Numbered from the stretch's first letter, positions 6,845 through 16,340 are shown. The stretch: 64,000 bases of DNA from Acidimicrobium ferrooxidans DSM 10331 (GCF_000023265.1 NC_013124.1:930001-994000); one strand, 5' to 3'. Translations and numbers: made by a program. The notes: generated by a model from the letters alone, not told the origin.

Positions 6845-9298
6845 TTGGTCATGGATCGGTTCCAGGACGAGGCCCTCGAGGCGCTCGACGAAGGGTCTTC
6901 CGTCCTCGTCAGCGCTCCCACCGGTTCCGGCAAGACCATCGTCGCGCTCTATGGCATGGCCCAGGCCCTTCGACAGGGACGGCGAGCCTTCTACACGTCC
7001 CCGCTCAAGGCGCTGTCCAACCAGAAGTACCACGAGCTCGCCCGTTTCTTCGGTCCTCAGCACGTCGGGTTGCTCACTGGGGACACCACGCTGAACCCGG
7101 ACGCGCCTGCCGTCGTGATGACGACCGAGGTGCTGCGGAACATGATCTACGCCTCGCCAGCCGCGATCGACGACGTCGACGTCGTGGTGCTCGACGAGGT
7201 CCACTACCTCCAGAACCCGTACCGGGGATCGGTGTGGGAGGAGGTCATCATCCACTTGCCGCGCCGCGTCCGCCTCGTCTCGTTGTCGGCGACGGTGTCG
7301 AACGTGGCGGAGTTCGCTGGCTGGTTGGCCGCCGTTCGAGGTACGACGCGCGTCGTGGAGGCGACCCACCGCCCCGTCCCGCTCGAGCATCGCTACCTCT
7401 ACACGCCGCGGCGTTCGGAGACGCCGGTCGCGATACCGGTCCTCGTCGGTGGGAGGGAGAACCCCCAGGGGGCACAGCTCGATCCACCCTGGCTCGCGCG
7501 CAGTCGTTACCGAGACGGGCTTCGGGCTCGGACGGTCCATCGGATCGAGCTCGTCGAGTTCCTCGCTCACGAGGGCGATCTGCCTGCCATCGTGTTCATC
7601 TTCTCCCGTGCTGGGTGCGAGCGCGCCCGCGATGAGGTGGTCGCCTCCGGCATTCGACTCACCACCGCGGCCGAGCGGGTCGCGATCAGGCGCATCGTCG
7701 ACGAGCGTCTCGACGGGTTGGCCGAGCGCGACCTCGCGGCCGTCGGGTTCGCGCCGTTCCTCGCGGGACTCGAGGCGGGCATCGCGCCCCACCACGCGGG
7801 CATGATCCCGCCGTTTCGCGAGGTCGTCGAGGCGTGCTTCGAGCGCGCGCTCGTCAAGGTGGTGTTCGCGACCGAGACGCTCTCGCTGGGGATCAACATG
7901 CCGGCCCGATCGGTCGTCATCGAGCGCCTGGTCAAGTTCGACGGGGAGTCCCACCAGCTGCTCAAGCCCGGCGAATACACGCAGTTCGCTGGACGGGCAG
8001 GGCGTCGGGGGATCGACGAGCGCGGCACCAGCTACGTCGTGTGGGGTCCGCAGGTCGCCTTCAGCGACGTCGCGCACGTCGTCCGGGCGGACTTCTACCC
8101 GATCACGAGTTCGTTCCGTCCCACCTACAACATGGCGGCGAACCTCGTGAAGCGCTACACGCCCGAGCGCGCAGCTGAGCTGCTCGATCTCTCATTCGCG
8201 CAGTACCAGCGAGACGCCGAGGTCGTCCGGCGCCAGGCGCGGTTGCGAGCAGGCAACGAGGATGTCGTCGCGGCGACGACGCAGCCGGAGCGCGCTGAGT
8301 GGATCGAGCCGGGTCGGGTGGTGAGCGTCCCGAGCGAGCGCGGCGGTGCCGAGCGAGCGCTGCTGCTCATCACGCGGGTGTCCCAGCGGCGCGGTGGCGG
8401 GCTTCGGATCAGTGCGTCCTCGGAGTCGGGCAGGGTGTATCGCCTCGACGAGGGGCACGTCGCCTCGATGCGACCCAAGGGCAAGGTGCGCCTCCGTGCG
8501 GTGCACGGCTCCCGGGACCAGGGGATCGCCATGGCCTGGGCACGGATCCGGGCGCGGCGTCAGCAGGCGCGGGAGCTCGGCGAACCGTCGAAGGCATTCC
8601 TCGACGAGCGTGCGCGTGGTCGTCGCACCGACGCGCCAGCGCCGTCGCCCCGTTCGCGTGAGTTGCTCTCGGAACAGCTCGAGCGTGTGCGCACGGTGCT
8701 CGAGCGCTTCGGCTTCGCCGAGGGGTGGAGCCTGACGCAGCGAGGCGAGCGACTGACGAAGGTCTACGTCGAGACGGACCTCGCGGTCGTCAGGTTCCTC
8801 CACGACGCCGAGATCGACGGCGTCGGCCCGGCGGAGTTCGCCGCGATCGCCTCGTGGTTCGTGTTCGAACCACGACCTCATTCGCCCCGATCCGGTCCGT
8901 GGCCAGCGAGCGCGGCCATGGCGCGGCTCTACGAGCGGGCCGAGGCGCTCATGCAGGAGCAGTGGGCGGCGGAGTCGTCGCTCAGACTGCCTCGATCGCG
9001 CGGTCCAGAGCCCGGGATCTCTCGCGCCCTCTGGCGGTGGGCGCGGGGAGAGCCGCTGGGGGCAGTGCTCGCGACCGACGAGATGGCACCAGGGGACTTT
9101 GTTCGCGTGGTCAAACAGGTCGCGGACTTGCTTCGCCAGATCGCGGTCGCCTGGGACGACGATGTGGTCTCGTCGCTCGCTCGGCGAGCCGAGGCGGCGG
9201 TCGTTCGCGGCGTGGTGGCGCTGTCGTCGGAGGTCGTCGCCGAGGATCCCGAGCGCATGCCCCACGGAGTGCTCGAGCTCGACGAGCGGCCGGCGTAG
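6845..9298 (+). CDS. helY: HelY/Ski2-like DEAD/DEAH-box RNA helicase
   Basis: About 817 residues. Motif I is SAPTGSGKT, motif II is the variant DEVH (VVVLDEVHYLQNPYRG), motif III is SAT, and motif VI reads QFAGRAGRRG. The rest matches the Ski2/Mtr4-like HelY family of actinobacteria, RNA helicases that often act with RNA-decay enzymes. The start is uncertain: TTG 6845 is the first standard start, but family-like residues (FAETLGL) continue upstream. CTG 6803 sits 6 bases after a strong GGGGAGG and could be the true start. Confidence 0.9.
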   Translation: MVMDRFQDEALEALDEGSSVLVSAPTGSGKTIVALYGMAQALRQGRRAFYTSPLKALSNQKYHELARFFGPQHVGLLTGDTTLNPDAPAVVMTTEVLRNMIYASPAAIDDVDVVVLDEVHYLQNPYRGSVWEEVIIHLPRRVRLVSLSATVSNVAEFAGWLAAVRGTTRVVEATHRPVPLEHRYLYTPRRSETPVAIPVLVGGRENPQGAQLDPPWLARSRYRDGLRARTVHRIELVEFLAHEGDLPAIVFIFSRAGCERARDEVVASGIRLTTAAERVAIRRIVDERLDGLAERDLAAVGFAPFLAGLEAGIAPHHAGMIPPFREVVEACFERALVKVVFATETLSLGINMPARSVVIERLVKFDGESHQLLKPGEYTQFAGRAGRRGIDERGTSYVVWGPQVAFSDVAHVVRADFYPITSSFRPTYNMAANLVKRYTPERAAELLDLSFAQYQRDAEVVRRQARLRAGNEDVVAATTQPERAEWIEPGRVVSVPSERGGAERALLLITRVSQRRGGGLRISASSESGRVYRLDEGHVASMRPKGKVRLRAVHGSRDQGIAMAWARIRARRQQARELGEPSKAFLDERARGRRTDAPAPSPRSRELLSEQLERVRTVLERFGFAEGWSLTQRGERLTKVYVETDLAVVRFLHDAEIDGVGPAEFAAIASWFVFEPRPHSPRSGPWPASAAMARLYERAEALMQEQWAAESSLRLPRSRGPEPGISRALWRWARGEPLGAVLATDEMAPGDFVRVVKQVADLLRQIAVAWDDDVVSSLARRAEAAVVRGVVALSSEVVAEDPERMPHGVLELDERPA

Positions 9299-9301
9299 GC
9301 T
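9296..9301 (+). promoter_or_regulatory. -10 box of the ThyX-like gene, probable leaderless start
   Basis: TAGGCT lies 8 bases before GTG 9310 with no Shine-Dalgarno between. The arrangement matches that of trpS, queA and the SRPBCC gene in this window. The box overlaps the helicase stop codon. Confidence 0.5.
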
Positions 9302-9309
9302 GGCCCGCT

Positions 9310-10908
9310 GTGGCGAGCTACCTTCCTGAGCAGTTCGACGAGGCGGAGCGGGCGCGGCTCGCTCCTTTCGTCACCGACGTCGACGGTCGTGTGTTCGGTC
9401 TGGTGGGCCTCGACGAGGAGGTCGTCGCAGCCCTGTTCGCACGCTACTCGCGCACGTCCAGGTCGCTTCGGCGGACGCTGCTGGAGGAGTTCGCGCCGAG
9501 GGTCGAGGACGCGGTGCGAGCGGGCGTCGGTCGTGAGCGCACCGAGGCTCTCCTTGCCCGCGTGATCGGCGAGTACGGCGACGACTCGGTCGCCCAACTC
9601 GCGGTCGTGCACTTCGCGATCGAGCAGATCCCGGCCTTGCTCGCGCGCCGCATCGAGCGCGGCCGTCTTGCGGCCTATCTCGAGCAATCCACTCGCTACG
9701 TGCCGCTCGCGACTCGCCGTTCGGATGGGAGTTGGCCAGCTTACGTCCCCGACGGCCTCGCGCCGCGGGCGGCGCGTGCCTACGACGAGGCCATCGAGGC
9801 GAGCTTTCGTGCCTATGCGGCGGTCCTCGAGGCGGTCGAAGACCATCTCGCGAAGCTCGATCCACCGGCCGATGCGCCGGCTCGTCGTGCGCAGCGGGCC
9901 GCCGCACTGGATGCAGCGCGCGGGTTGCTGCCGCTCGCCGTCTTGACCAACGTCGGTGTCGTCGCCAGCGCGCAGGCGGCCGAGCGCTTGGTGTGGCGGC
10001 TCCGGGCCGACGCCACGCCTGGGGCGAGCGAGGTTGCCGACGAGATCGCCCGGGTCCTCGGAGTGCTCGTACCGGGCCTCACCCAGCGCATGGACCGCCC
10101 CGACCGCGGTGGGCGGATGGTCGAGTATCTGCGCGAGACGCGGGGCGGCGTCGAGGTTCCGTGGCACTGGAACACGGCGATCGTCGAACCCTCCGTTCGG
10201 ATCGTCCGAGCCGACGAGGATGCGGAGCGCCGCGTCGCTGCATGGATGCTGTTCGAGCGTGGCGAGGTGGACTCGGTCGACCAGGGCCTTGCCGCGGTGG
10301 AGGCGCGGGGCGAGGAGGGCCTCGATGCGCTGTTCGTGGCCGGCGTCGGCCATCGGGCCAATCGCCGCCACCTGCCCGGGCGCCCCTTCGAGGCTGCGGT
10401 GTACGAGCTCGAGATCACCTGCGACATCGGAGCCTTTCGCGACCTCGCCCGCCATCGCATCTTGACCCTGCTCGAGCCACCGCTCGTGCCGGGTCGTGGG
10501 TTCGCGCTCTCCGATCTCGTCGTCGACGCAGGCGTCGCACCGCTCGTGCTCGAGCATTGGGAGCGACTCGGCCCGCTGGTCGCGAGCGTGGTCGCCGAGG
10601 CCGGACCGTCGGTGGGTCGGTTGCTCTTGCCGTTCGCGACGCAGATCCGCTTCGCGGTCGTGGTGAACGCGCGGGAGCTGATGCACCTCGTCGAGCTGCG
10701 ATCGCAGCCGCAGGGTCACCCGGTCTATCGCCGCATCGCGATCGAGGCCTGGCGCGCGCTCGAGGCGGTCGGGCATCGCCGGATCGCAGGGGCCATGGAG
10801 TTCGTGGACACAGAGGGCTACACTGTGGGCCGCCTCGCCGCCGAGCGACGGAGCGAGGTGCGATCGATGCAGTCGGGAAGGATCAGCGGGGCTGATCCGT
10901 TGAGCTAG
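9310..10908 (+). CDS. Tandem ThyX-like (flavin-dependent thymidylate synthase fold) protein
   Basis: 532 residues, about twice the length of ThyX, with two copies of the fold. The N-half has EQSTRY (residues 125-130) and WRLRAD; the C-half has a complete RHR (381-383) and a VNARELMHLVELRSQ segment. The serine after RHR in canonical ThyX is Ala in the N-half (RLAAYLEQS) and Thr in the C-half (RHRILTLLE). A standard thymidylate synthase role is therefore doubtful. Each half keeps what the other lacks, so a pseudo-dimer with one composite site is possible (inference). Long double-domain ThyX relatives of unproven function are known in several phyla. Confidence 0.75.
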   Translation: MASYLPEQFDEAERARLAPFVTDVDGRVFGLVGLDEEVVAALFARYSRTSRSLRRTLLEEFAPRVEDAVRAGVGRERTEALLARVIGEYGDDSVAQLAVVHFAIEQIPALLARRIERGRLAAYLEQSTRYVPLATRRSDGSWPAYVPDGLAPRAARAYDEAIEASFRAYAAVLEAVEDHLAKLDPPADAPARRAQRAAALDAARGLLPLAVLTNVGVVASAQAAERLVWRLRADATPGASEVADEIARVLGVLVPGLTQRMDRPDRGGRMVEYLRETRGGVEVPWHWNTAIVEPSVRIVRADEDAERRVAAWMLFERGEVDSVDQGLAAVEARGEEGLDALFVAGVGHRANRRHLPGRPFEAAVYELEITCDIGAFRDLARHRILTLLEPPLVPGRGFALSDLVVDAGVAPLVLEHWERLGPLVASVVAEAGPSVGRLLLPFATQIRFAVVVNARELMHLVELRSQPQGHPVYRRIAIEAWRALEAVGHRRIAGAMEFVDTEGYTVGRLAAERRSEVRSMQSGRISGADPLS

Positions 10909-10955
10909 CCGAGCTGGTGCGCGACCGGCTCCGTGCGAGGAGGACGAGGACGAGT

Positions 10956-11480
10956 ATGCCGAGACGCAAGGGCGACGAGTCGGCATCGGAACCGGAGGTT
11001 CCACACGACGACGAGCTCGACGAGGAGCTGGTGGGCTTCGACGACGATCTCGATGGTGACCTCGACGACGACGTCGACGAGGAACTCGAAGATCTCGACG
11101 AAGAGATCGAGGAAGAGGGCCTCGAGGTTGGCGATCTCGAGGATCTCGAGGCCGATGATCTCGGCGAGGCCGACGACATCGTCGACGATGGTGTCGACGA
11201 CACCGAGGACGGCGAGGTCGCCGTTGTCGACGAGGAGGACGACGATCTCGAGGGCGACGAGGACGTCGAGTCGGCCCTCGACGAGATTCTGAGGGAGCGC
11301 TTCGTCGGCGGTGACGTCGAAGAAGATGTCGAGGCCGAGTCGGACGAAGACACGCCCGATGGTCTCGCCCCGGTACGGCCTCGCCAACCCGGCGAGTTCG
11401 TGTGCCAGTCGTGCTTCCTTGTCAAGAGCATGTCGCAGCTGGCAGACTCCGAGAAGATGCTGTGCCGCGATTGCGTCTAG
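10956..11480 (+). CDS. DUF4193-like acidic zinc-finger protein
   Basis: 174 residues. A long Asp/Glu-rich, repetitive N-terminal region (about residues 10-120) is followed by a C-terminal zinc-binding segment FVCQSCFLVKSMSQL...LCRDCV. This C-terminal CxxC/CxxC layout and the acidic lead match the actinobacterial DUF4193 family, whose function is unknown. ATG 10956 is preceded by a GAGGAGGACGAGG Shine-Dalgarno region. Confidence 0.72.
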   Translation: MPRRKGDESASEPEVPHDDELDEELVGFDDDLDGDLDDDVDEELEDLDEEIEEEGLEVGDLEDLEADDLGEADDIVDDGVDDTEDGEVAVVDEEDDDLEGDEDVESALDEILRERFVGGDVEEDVEAESDEDTPDGLAPVRPRQPGEFVCQSCFLVKSMSQLADSEKMLCRDCV

Positions 11481-11528
11481 ACGGATCGGTGGCACCGTAA
11501 GCTTGAGGTTGGCCCCAAAGGAGGCGCT

Positions 11529-12128
11529 ATGGCAGAGCAGCAACGTCGACAGCTGTTCGATGATGTCCTCGATCGCTTCGTGTTCGGCCCGGTCGGTGTC
11601 GCCGCTGCGGTGGCACGGGTGCTACCGAGCGCGGCGGAGGAGGGTCGCAAGGTCCTGCAGGGACCGATCCAGACTGCGCAGTTCGTCTCCCAGATGGCCG
11701 CTGGGGTCGTACGGGCACGCTACGGCGAGCAGTTGCGGGGAGTCGAGGAGCGTCTCGGCGACGTGAGCGAGCGCGTCTCGGCACTGCGTTCGATGGTCGA
11801 GCAGGTTGGCGGCGGGATCGTGCGCACCGTCCAGCAGACCGTGCCCCGGCCGGGTGCGGGCCCACGCGATGCGGCTCCCGATGCCGAAGCCGCATCGGCC
11901 GCCACGCGCGAGGCGAGGCCGTCGGATGCGCACGCAACTGGGGAGGACCACGCCGGCAGTGTCGGTGGGATCGATGCCTACGCGACCCTGTCGGCCGCCG
12001 AGGTGATCGAGCGGCTCGGATCCTTGAGCGCGGAGCAGCTCGCCGAGGTCGAGCTGTTCGAGCTCGATCACCGGCGCCGCCGCACGGTGCTCGCGCGCAT
12101 CGCGAAGCTCCGTGAGGAGCGTGGCTAG
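11529..12128 (+). CDS. Hypothetical helical protein
   Basis: 199 residues, start preceded by AAAGGAGG. The N-terminal half is helical and coiled-coil-like; a low-complexity Ala/Pro linker follows (about 110-150). The C-terminal 45 residues (YATLSAAEVIERLGSLSAEQ onward) form a helical-hairpin module that is common at the end of short actinobacterial proteins and ends in HRRRRTVLARI. No enzyme motif is visible. The function is unknown. Confidence 0.65.
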   Translation: MAEQQRRQLFDDVLDRFVFGPVGVAAAVARVLPSAAEEGRKVLQGPIQTAQFVSQMAAGVVRARYGEQLRGVEERLGDVSERVSALRSMVEQVGGGIVRTVQQTVPRPGAGPRDAAPDAEAASAATREARPSDAHATGEDHAGSVGGIDAYATLSAAEVIERLGSLSAEQLAEVELFELDHRRRRTVLARIAKLREERG

Positions 12129-12153
12129 GCCGCCTCAGGCATTGAGAGGTGCC

Positions 12154-12564
12154 TCAGGCGATGAGGCCGAGGCGCTCGAGGAGCGAGCGCACGCCCGGAG
12201 CCAGGGGGCGAAGGTGACGAAGGTCGTCTGGCCCGAACCAGCCGAGAGCATCGGCGTCTGAACGCGCATTCCCACGCGCTCGCCCCCGCGGTGTCGCGAG
12301 CACGGTCCAGAGCACGTACGCGCCGCGATCGGCGAGCACCTCGGCAACCTGGAGGACGCGCACTGGCGCGGCGTGGACGCCGGTCTCCTCCGCCAGTTCG
12401 CGGATCGCCGCGGCGACCGGGTCCTCCCCCGGGTCGACGTGCCCACCGGGTGGGGCCCAGGTCCCGTTCGCGTCCGGAGAGCCGCGCCGCACGAGCAGCA
12501 CGCGCCCATCGAGGACGAGGAGCGTCGAGGCACCGCGCTGGACGGGGAGGGCGAGGCGCGCCAC
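12154..12564 (-). CDS. Nudix hydrolase
   Basis: 136 residues. A full Nudix box, GHVDPGE-x7-RELAEETGV, lies near residues 41-63, giving the metal-binding Glu residues for cleaving a nucleoside-diphosphate-linked substrate. The substrate cannot be told from sequence. It runs on the minus strand just downstream of the acetyltransferase gene (10 bp apart), so both probably belong to one transcript with the 554-residue hypothetical upstream. Confidence 0.88.
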   Translation of the reverse strand: MARLALPVQRGASTLLVLDGRVLLVRRGSPDANGTWAPPGGHVDPGEDPVAAAIRELAEETGVHAAPVRVLQVAEVLADRGAYVLWTVLATPRGRARGNARSDADALGWFGPDDLRHLRPLAPGVRSLLERLGLIA

Positions 12565-12574
12565 GACAGCGGGC

Positions 12575-12898
12575 CTAGGCGAGGCTTCGAGCGAGCCGGA
12601 GCTCCACCGTTCGAAGTCCAGCCTCCTCGAAGAGGGCCTTCGTTGCCCGGTCGCCGGGTGCGCAACTTGCGCTGAGGACGGTGGCGCCGTGCCGGCGAGC
12701 GAGTTCCGCGCAGGCTTCGAGGAGCTCGCCGGCCAAGCCCAACCTCTCGAAGCCGGGCATCGTGACGATCGCGCGCACGATGGCCTCGGGGCCGTTGCGC
12801 TCCACGATGGCGATCGCTCCGACTACTCCGTCGACCTCGGCATCGACGCGCCAGGCGTGGTCGGGCCGAAGTTCCTCGGCGACGAGCACACTGGCCAT
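12575..12898 (-). CDS. GNAT-type N-acetyltransferase
   Basis: 107 residues from ATG 12898. The core motif (VRAIVTMPGFERLGLAGELL) has the beta4-alpha3 layout of the GNAT acetyl-CoA site, and GATVLSASC...ATKALFEEAGL is the usual C-terminal part. The protein is short, and the canonical Q/RxxGxG/A reads ERLGLAG. The substrate is unknown. A longer frame continues upstream but overlaps the neighbouring gene antisense and is not credible. Confidence 0.72.
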   Translation of the reverse strand: MASVLVAEELRPDHAWRVDAEVDGVVGAIAIVERNGPEAIVRAIVTMPGFERLGLAGELLEACAELARRHGATVLSASCAPGDRATKALFEEAGLRTVELRLARSLA

Positions 12899-12905
12899 GG
12901 GAGCC

Positions 12906-14570
12906 TCAGTCGTGGGTCGGCGTCGCCTCGGCGGCGGAGACGTCGGAAGGGTCATCGCCGGGCACCGCCTCGTCGATGTGCGACGGTGCTGCCGCTTCGG
13001 GTTCGCCGATGGTGTGGTCCTCGACGTCTCGAACGGCGTCGGCTGCCGCGAGCTCGTCGTGTGGTCCTGCGGGGTGAGGGGATGGAGCAGAGACGGTCTC
13101 GTCGACGGCGACGGTCGTCGCAGGGTCGATGTCGCGGGTCGATGTGTCCGGCTCCGCGTCAGCCGGCTCGGGCTGGGCGCCGACGAGGGTGTCGTCGGGA
13201 GTCGCCAACGATTGGGGCTCGGCCTGACGAGCGCCCGTTGCAGCGCCGGCGTCCGTGGACTCGGCGTGGCCCCGCCCGGCATCGTCACGTTGCGTGGAGC
13301 CCTGGCGGGGTTTGCGCGAAGTCTTGGGAACCCGAGCGAGGATCTCTGGCTTCGGGGGCGCCGGCATCGTGACCCCGAGCAGGCGTCCGAGCGACGGGAT
13401 GCGGCCGGCCTGTTCCTTGGCGAGTTCGACGAGTTCGGCAGGCGCGGCCTCCGGCAGACCGGTCGCGGTGACGGCTCGGCGGATCGGCGAGTTCGCGATC
13501 GCATCGATCAGGACCATCCAGCGCTCTGGCGGGGTGTCGGGGATCAGTTCGCGATCGACGGCCTCGACGAGGGCGCGCTCGACGTCGTCGGGGATGCGTG
13601 CACTCGGATCAGGCAGGCGACTCGCCAGCCGCAGCGCTCGCACGGTACGGCCGGACTCGACGGCCTCGCGGAGTTCGGCATGCCAGCGCTCGATGCTCTC
13701 GGCGATGCGGCGGTTCAGCACCTCGCGGAGCGTGGTGGCCTTGTCGAGGACGCTCGGGTCCTTCGACGACGGATCGACGGAGGCCACCACGCTGCGCAGA
13801 TCGCGAAGGGCGACGGTGTTGGCGATGGCGAGTGCGGCGTCGGCCCGATCGAGCCAGGTCGCCGTGCGCACCCGAGGCAGGAGATCCTCGGCGATCTTGA
13901 GCGTGGCCTCCTCAGGCGCTGGCGCGCGGCCCTCATGAGCGGCGGCCTCGCGATCGCGCGCGATGGCTGCGCGAACCTCGGGCATGCCGCCGCGCACCAG
14001 TGCCTCTGCGATCGGCCGGTGCTCGGGGATGACGCTCTCGAGGAATGCGCGTCGGTGGGTGTCGCGTGGCCGAAGGCGTGGTGCCGCTGGTGCTTCGGGC
14101 TGAGCGGGCCGTGCGTCGCGGCGGCGAGAACGCTGAGGGGTCGCTCCCTCCGCGCGCGCGCTTTGGTCGTGCTGGTCGTGCTGGTCGCGATTGCTGCCTG
14201 GACGTCCACGGCGCTCGGCGCGACGGTCCTGACGCGGCCGACCGTCGCGGTCGTGGGTGCCTCGAGCACCCGGCCGTCGCTCTCGGCGGACGGTCTGGAT
14301 GGTGACGGGAGGTTCCGCGCGTCCCGACCCCACGATGTCGATGCGGTCGGTGCGAGGCGGCGCGACGTCGGGCCGAGCCAGGCTGAGGATCTCGATGCCG
14401 TCGAGGCGGCGCGCGATCTCGGCCCGCGCGACATCGCCGACGCTCGCACCCTCCCACACGAGCGAAGCCGGTACCGTGCCGCGCGGATGTCGTGCGCCGA
14501 CGGCGCGCCAGGTCCACTCGCCACGCGCTGCGTCGTGGCTCGTGAGCTCGACCTCGATCCTCGATGCCAT
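12906..14570 (-). CDS. Hypothetical protein, basic disordered centre with helical core
   Basis: 554 residues from ATG 14570. Residues 1-90 are an ordered domain beginning MASRIEVELTSHD. Residues about 90-175 are Arg-rich and low in complexity, and 175-385 form a helical region with repeated Ala/Arg/Glu helices. An acidic, Pro/Thr-rich tail follows. No enzymatic motif is recognized; this looks like a lineage protein with nucleic-acid-binding character (inference from charge only). It probably heads the transcript with the acetyltransferase and Nudix genes. Confidence 0.6.
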   Translation of the reverse strand: MASRIEVELTSHDAARGEWTWRAVGARHPRGTVPASLVWEGASVGDVARAEIARRLDGIEILSLARPDVAPPRTDRIDIVGSGRAEPPVTIQTVRRERRPGARGTHDRDGRPRQDRRAERRGRPGSNRDQHDQHDQSARAEGATPQRSRRRDARPAQPEAPAAPRLRPRDTHRRAFLESVIPEHRPIAEALVRGGMPEVRAAIARDREAAAHEGRAPAPEEATLKIAEDLLPRVRTATWLDRADAALAIANTVALRDLRSVVASVDPSSKDPSVLDKATTLREVLNRRIAESIERWHAELREAVESGRTVRALRLASRLPDPSARIPDDVERALVEAVDRELIPDTPPERWMVLIDAIANSPIRRAVTATGLPEAAPAELVELAKEQAGRIPSLGRLLGVTMPAPPKPEILARVPKTSRKPRQGSTQRDDAGRGHAESTDAGAATGARQAEPQSLATPDDTLVGAQPEPADAEPDTSTRDIDPATTVAVDETVSAPSPHPAGPHDELAAADAVRDVEDHTIGEPEAAAPSHIDEAVPGDDPSDVSAAEATPTHD

Positions 14571-14806
14571 GTCCCAAGAACCCTTCTTGCTCACCCGATG
14601 CTCGGCATGTCGCCGGTGCCTGCGCCATCCTAGTGTGCGCGCTCGTGGGCGTCGGAGGGTCACTGGGGGCGCTCGGGTGCCCTCGGAAGGGGCCCCACGG
14701 CGCCCGTGGATTCGCCGCCCCGAGGGGCCGGTCGTGGGCGCCGGCTCCTCGGATCGGAGCCTGTCAATCTCTAGTCAATCTCTAAGAGGCACCCCGGGCT
14801 CGATGT

Positions 14807-15814
14807 TCACTGTGTCGTCGCTGCCTCCTCCGGCGGGTTGATCCGGACCGCTGCACGGAGCCGGGGTGGCTCGGGCCGCCTCTGCACGAGGCGTTCGGGG
14901 TGGGCACGCAAGGCAGCCGCGAGCACCTCGGCCCGGTGTGCTCGGAGCTCCTCGGCACGGCCGTCGACGTCTGCCGGGGTGTGGAGTCCGATTCCAGAAT
15001 GACGGTGCTCGTGGTTGTACCAGCGGAAGAAGCGCTCGCACCAGGCTCTCGCGTCCTCGTAGCAGCCGAAGCGCCGGGGGTCGTCAGGTCGGTACTTCAT
15101 GGTCTTGAACTGAGACTCGCTCCTACGGGTTGTCGTTGGAGGTGTGGGGCGGCTATGGCTCCGCGTCACCCCGAGGTGCGAGAGCAGGTGTGCGACGGGC
15201 CCCGCGATCATGGGACCTCCTCTGTCTGCGTGGATGGTGAGCTGCCCTGGTCGGATGCCCTGGCTGGCCACGGTCTCTCCCAAGAGAGCGACCGCCAGGC
15301 TGGCGTGCTCCGCGCGGGCGAGCATCCAGCCCACGACGCAAGCGGCTGTCGATGTCGATCACGGTGGAGAGGTAGTAGTGGATCCACGTGGCAGGGCCGT
15401 GCAGCTTCGTAATGTCCCACGAGTAGACCTGGTTCCTTCTCGTGGCCACGAGCTCGGGCTTGAGGCTCGGGGGATGGGTCGCATGGCGTCGCCGGTCTCC
15501 GAGCGCCCGTGGGCGCGCAGTATGCGATCCATCGAGGACACGGAGGCGAGGTAGATCCCCTCGTCGAGGAGCTTCGCGTACACCGTGGCCGGGGCCTCAT
15601 CCACGTACTCCGGGCTGTTCAGGACGCGGCGCACCTCCTCGCGCTCGCGCGGTGAGAGTGCCCGTGGGTGAGGGACACGTGCACGCTTCGGCCGGGGTGG
15701 CCGGGGGCTCGCAGGGTGCCGTCGGTCGTAGCGGGCACGGGGCTCGCCGAGGGCCGAGCAGGCTGCGCGTACCCCGACCGTTGGCGCCAGTTCGCTGATG
15801 GCCTCGTCGATCAC
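14807..15814 (-). pseudogene. IS3-family OrfB transposase (copy 1), frameshifted
   Basis: It starts at GTG 15814, overlapping the orfA stop (GTGA). The reading frame changes around 15470 and again around 15340, with local scrambling near 15140, so the DDE domain is split over three frames. Pieces are recognizable: an N-terminal helix region (AACSALGEPRARYDRR), SWDITKLHGPA with the first catalytic Asp, TIHADRGGPMIA with the second Asp, and YNHEHRHSGIGLHTP near the Glu region. No full-length transposase can be made. Confidence 0.85.
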
Positions 15815-16249
15815 GTGGTCTCGCCGTGGGTCGCGGGCGCGCCGTCGGTGGCGAGCTGCTGCAGGCGCGCGGAGAGTTTTCCCTGCACCTCGATCACCTT
15901 GTGGGCCTTGGCGAGGTCGGCCTCGAGGCGCTCGGCGCGGCGCCTGAGGCGTGCGATCTCCTGGTCGCGGGGATCAGCGGGTTGGCGTCCTGGTGGACGT
16001 GCGAGTGCCTCCTCGGTGGCAAGGTCGCGTTGGCGTCGCCACTCGGTGATGAGTGAGGAGTGCAAGCCCTCTCTCCGGAGCAGGGCTCCCTTCTCGGCCT
16101 TTGCAAAGGGAGTCGTAGTCGGCGAAGATCCGTGCCTTGTAGGCCGCGGAGAAGCGTCTCGGCCCTCGGGCCCGCTCGGGGACCTGCGGATCGGAGTTGC
16201 TGGGCATGCCCCCAGTCTGGTAGGGACTCGTCGTGGCGTCGGTCGTCAT
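15811..16249 (-). pseudogene. IS3-family OrfA (copy 1), one-base frameshift
   Basis: The N-terminal part, with [18 protein letters not shown] (helix-turn-helix of IS3 OrfA), is in one frame. The expected continuation ([15 protein letters not shown]) is in another, with one extra base near 16099-16103. The rest is a leucine-zipper-like coiled coil ([20 protein letters not shown]). Either the element has decayed or there is a sequencing error. The orfA and orfB stop/start overlap by four bases. Confidence 0.8.
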
Positions 16250-16340
16250 GGTGGTGGCAAGCTCCTTCCTCGGCCGCCCTCTCGATCCAACGATGGGGTC
16301 AGGAGGAGTGGTCTCACCCAAGATTGACACGGAGGGTAAC

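Larger units (their letters stand above)
14762..16329 (-). mobile_element. IS3-family insertion sequence, copy 1 (decayed, both ends present)
   Basis: About 1.57 kb. The left end is TGTCAATCTCTA, followed by a 12-bp partial duplication (AGTCAATCTCTA at 14773). The right end reads GATTGACA at 16322-16329, the inverse complement of the left tip. Inside, on the minus strand, are orfA and orfB with an IS3-type DDE integrase core, both frameshifted. No clear target duplication is seen. A second, truncated copy lies at 21582. Both copies are preceded by CGGAGCC, which may be a preferred target or part of the element. Confidence 0.85.

Noticed and set aside
14571-14761. tRNA or small RNA gene upstream of IS copy 1
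   Set aside because: No cloverleaf with a TTC-type T-arm could be built; only GC-rich pairing of no clear pattern.
14564-14785. 73-residue plus-strand frame with a hydrophobic start, between the 554-residue protein and IS copy 1
   Set aside because: Composition follows GC bias, there is no Shine-Dalgarno, and it runs into the IS end.
15811-16249. Programmed frameshifting in IS copy 1
   Set aside because: IS3 elements often frameshift between orfA and orfB, but here the shifts lie inside each gene at several places and orfA/orfB overlap as GTGA. Decay explains it better.
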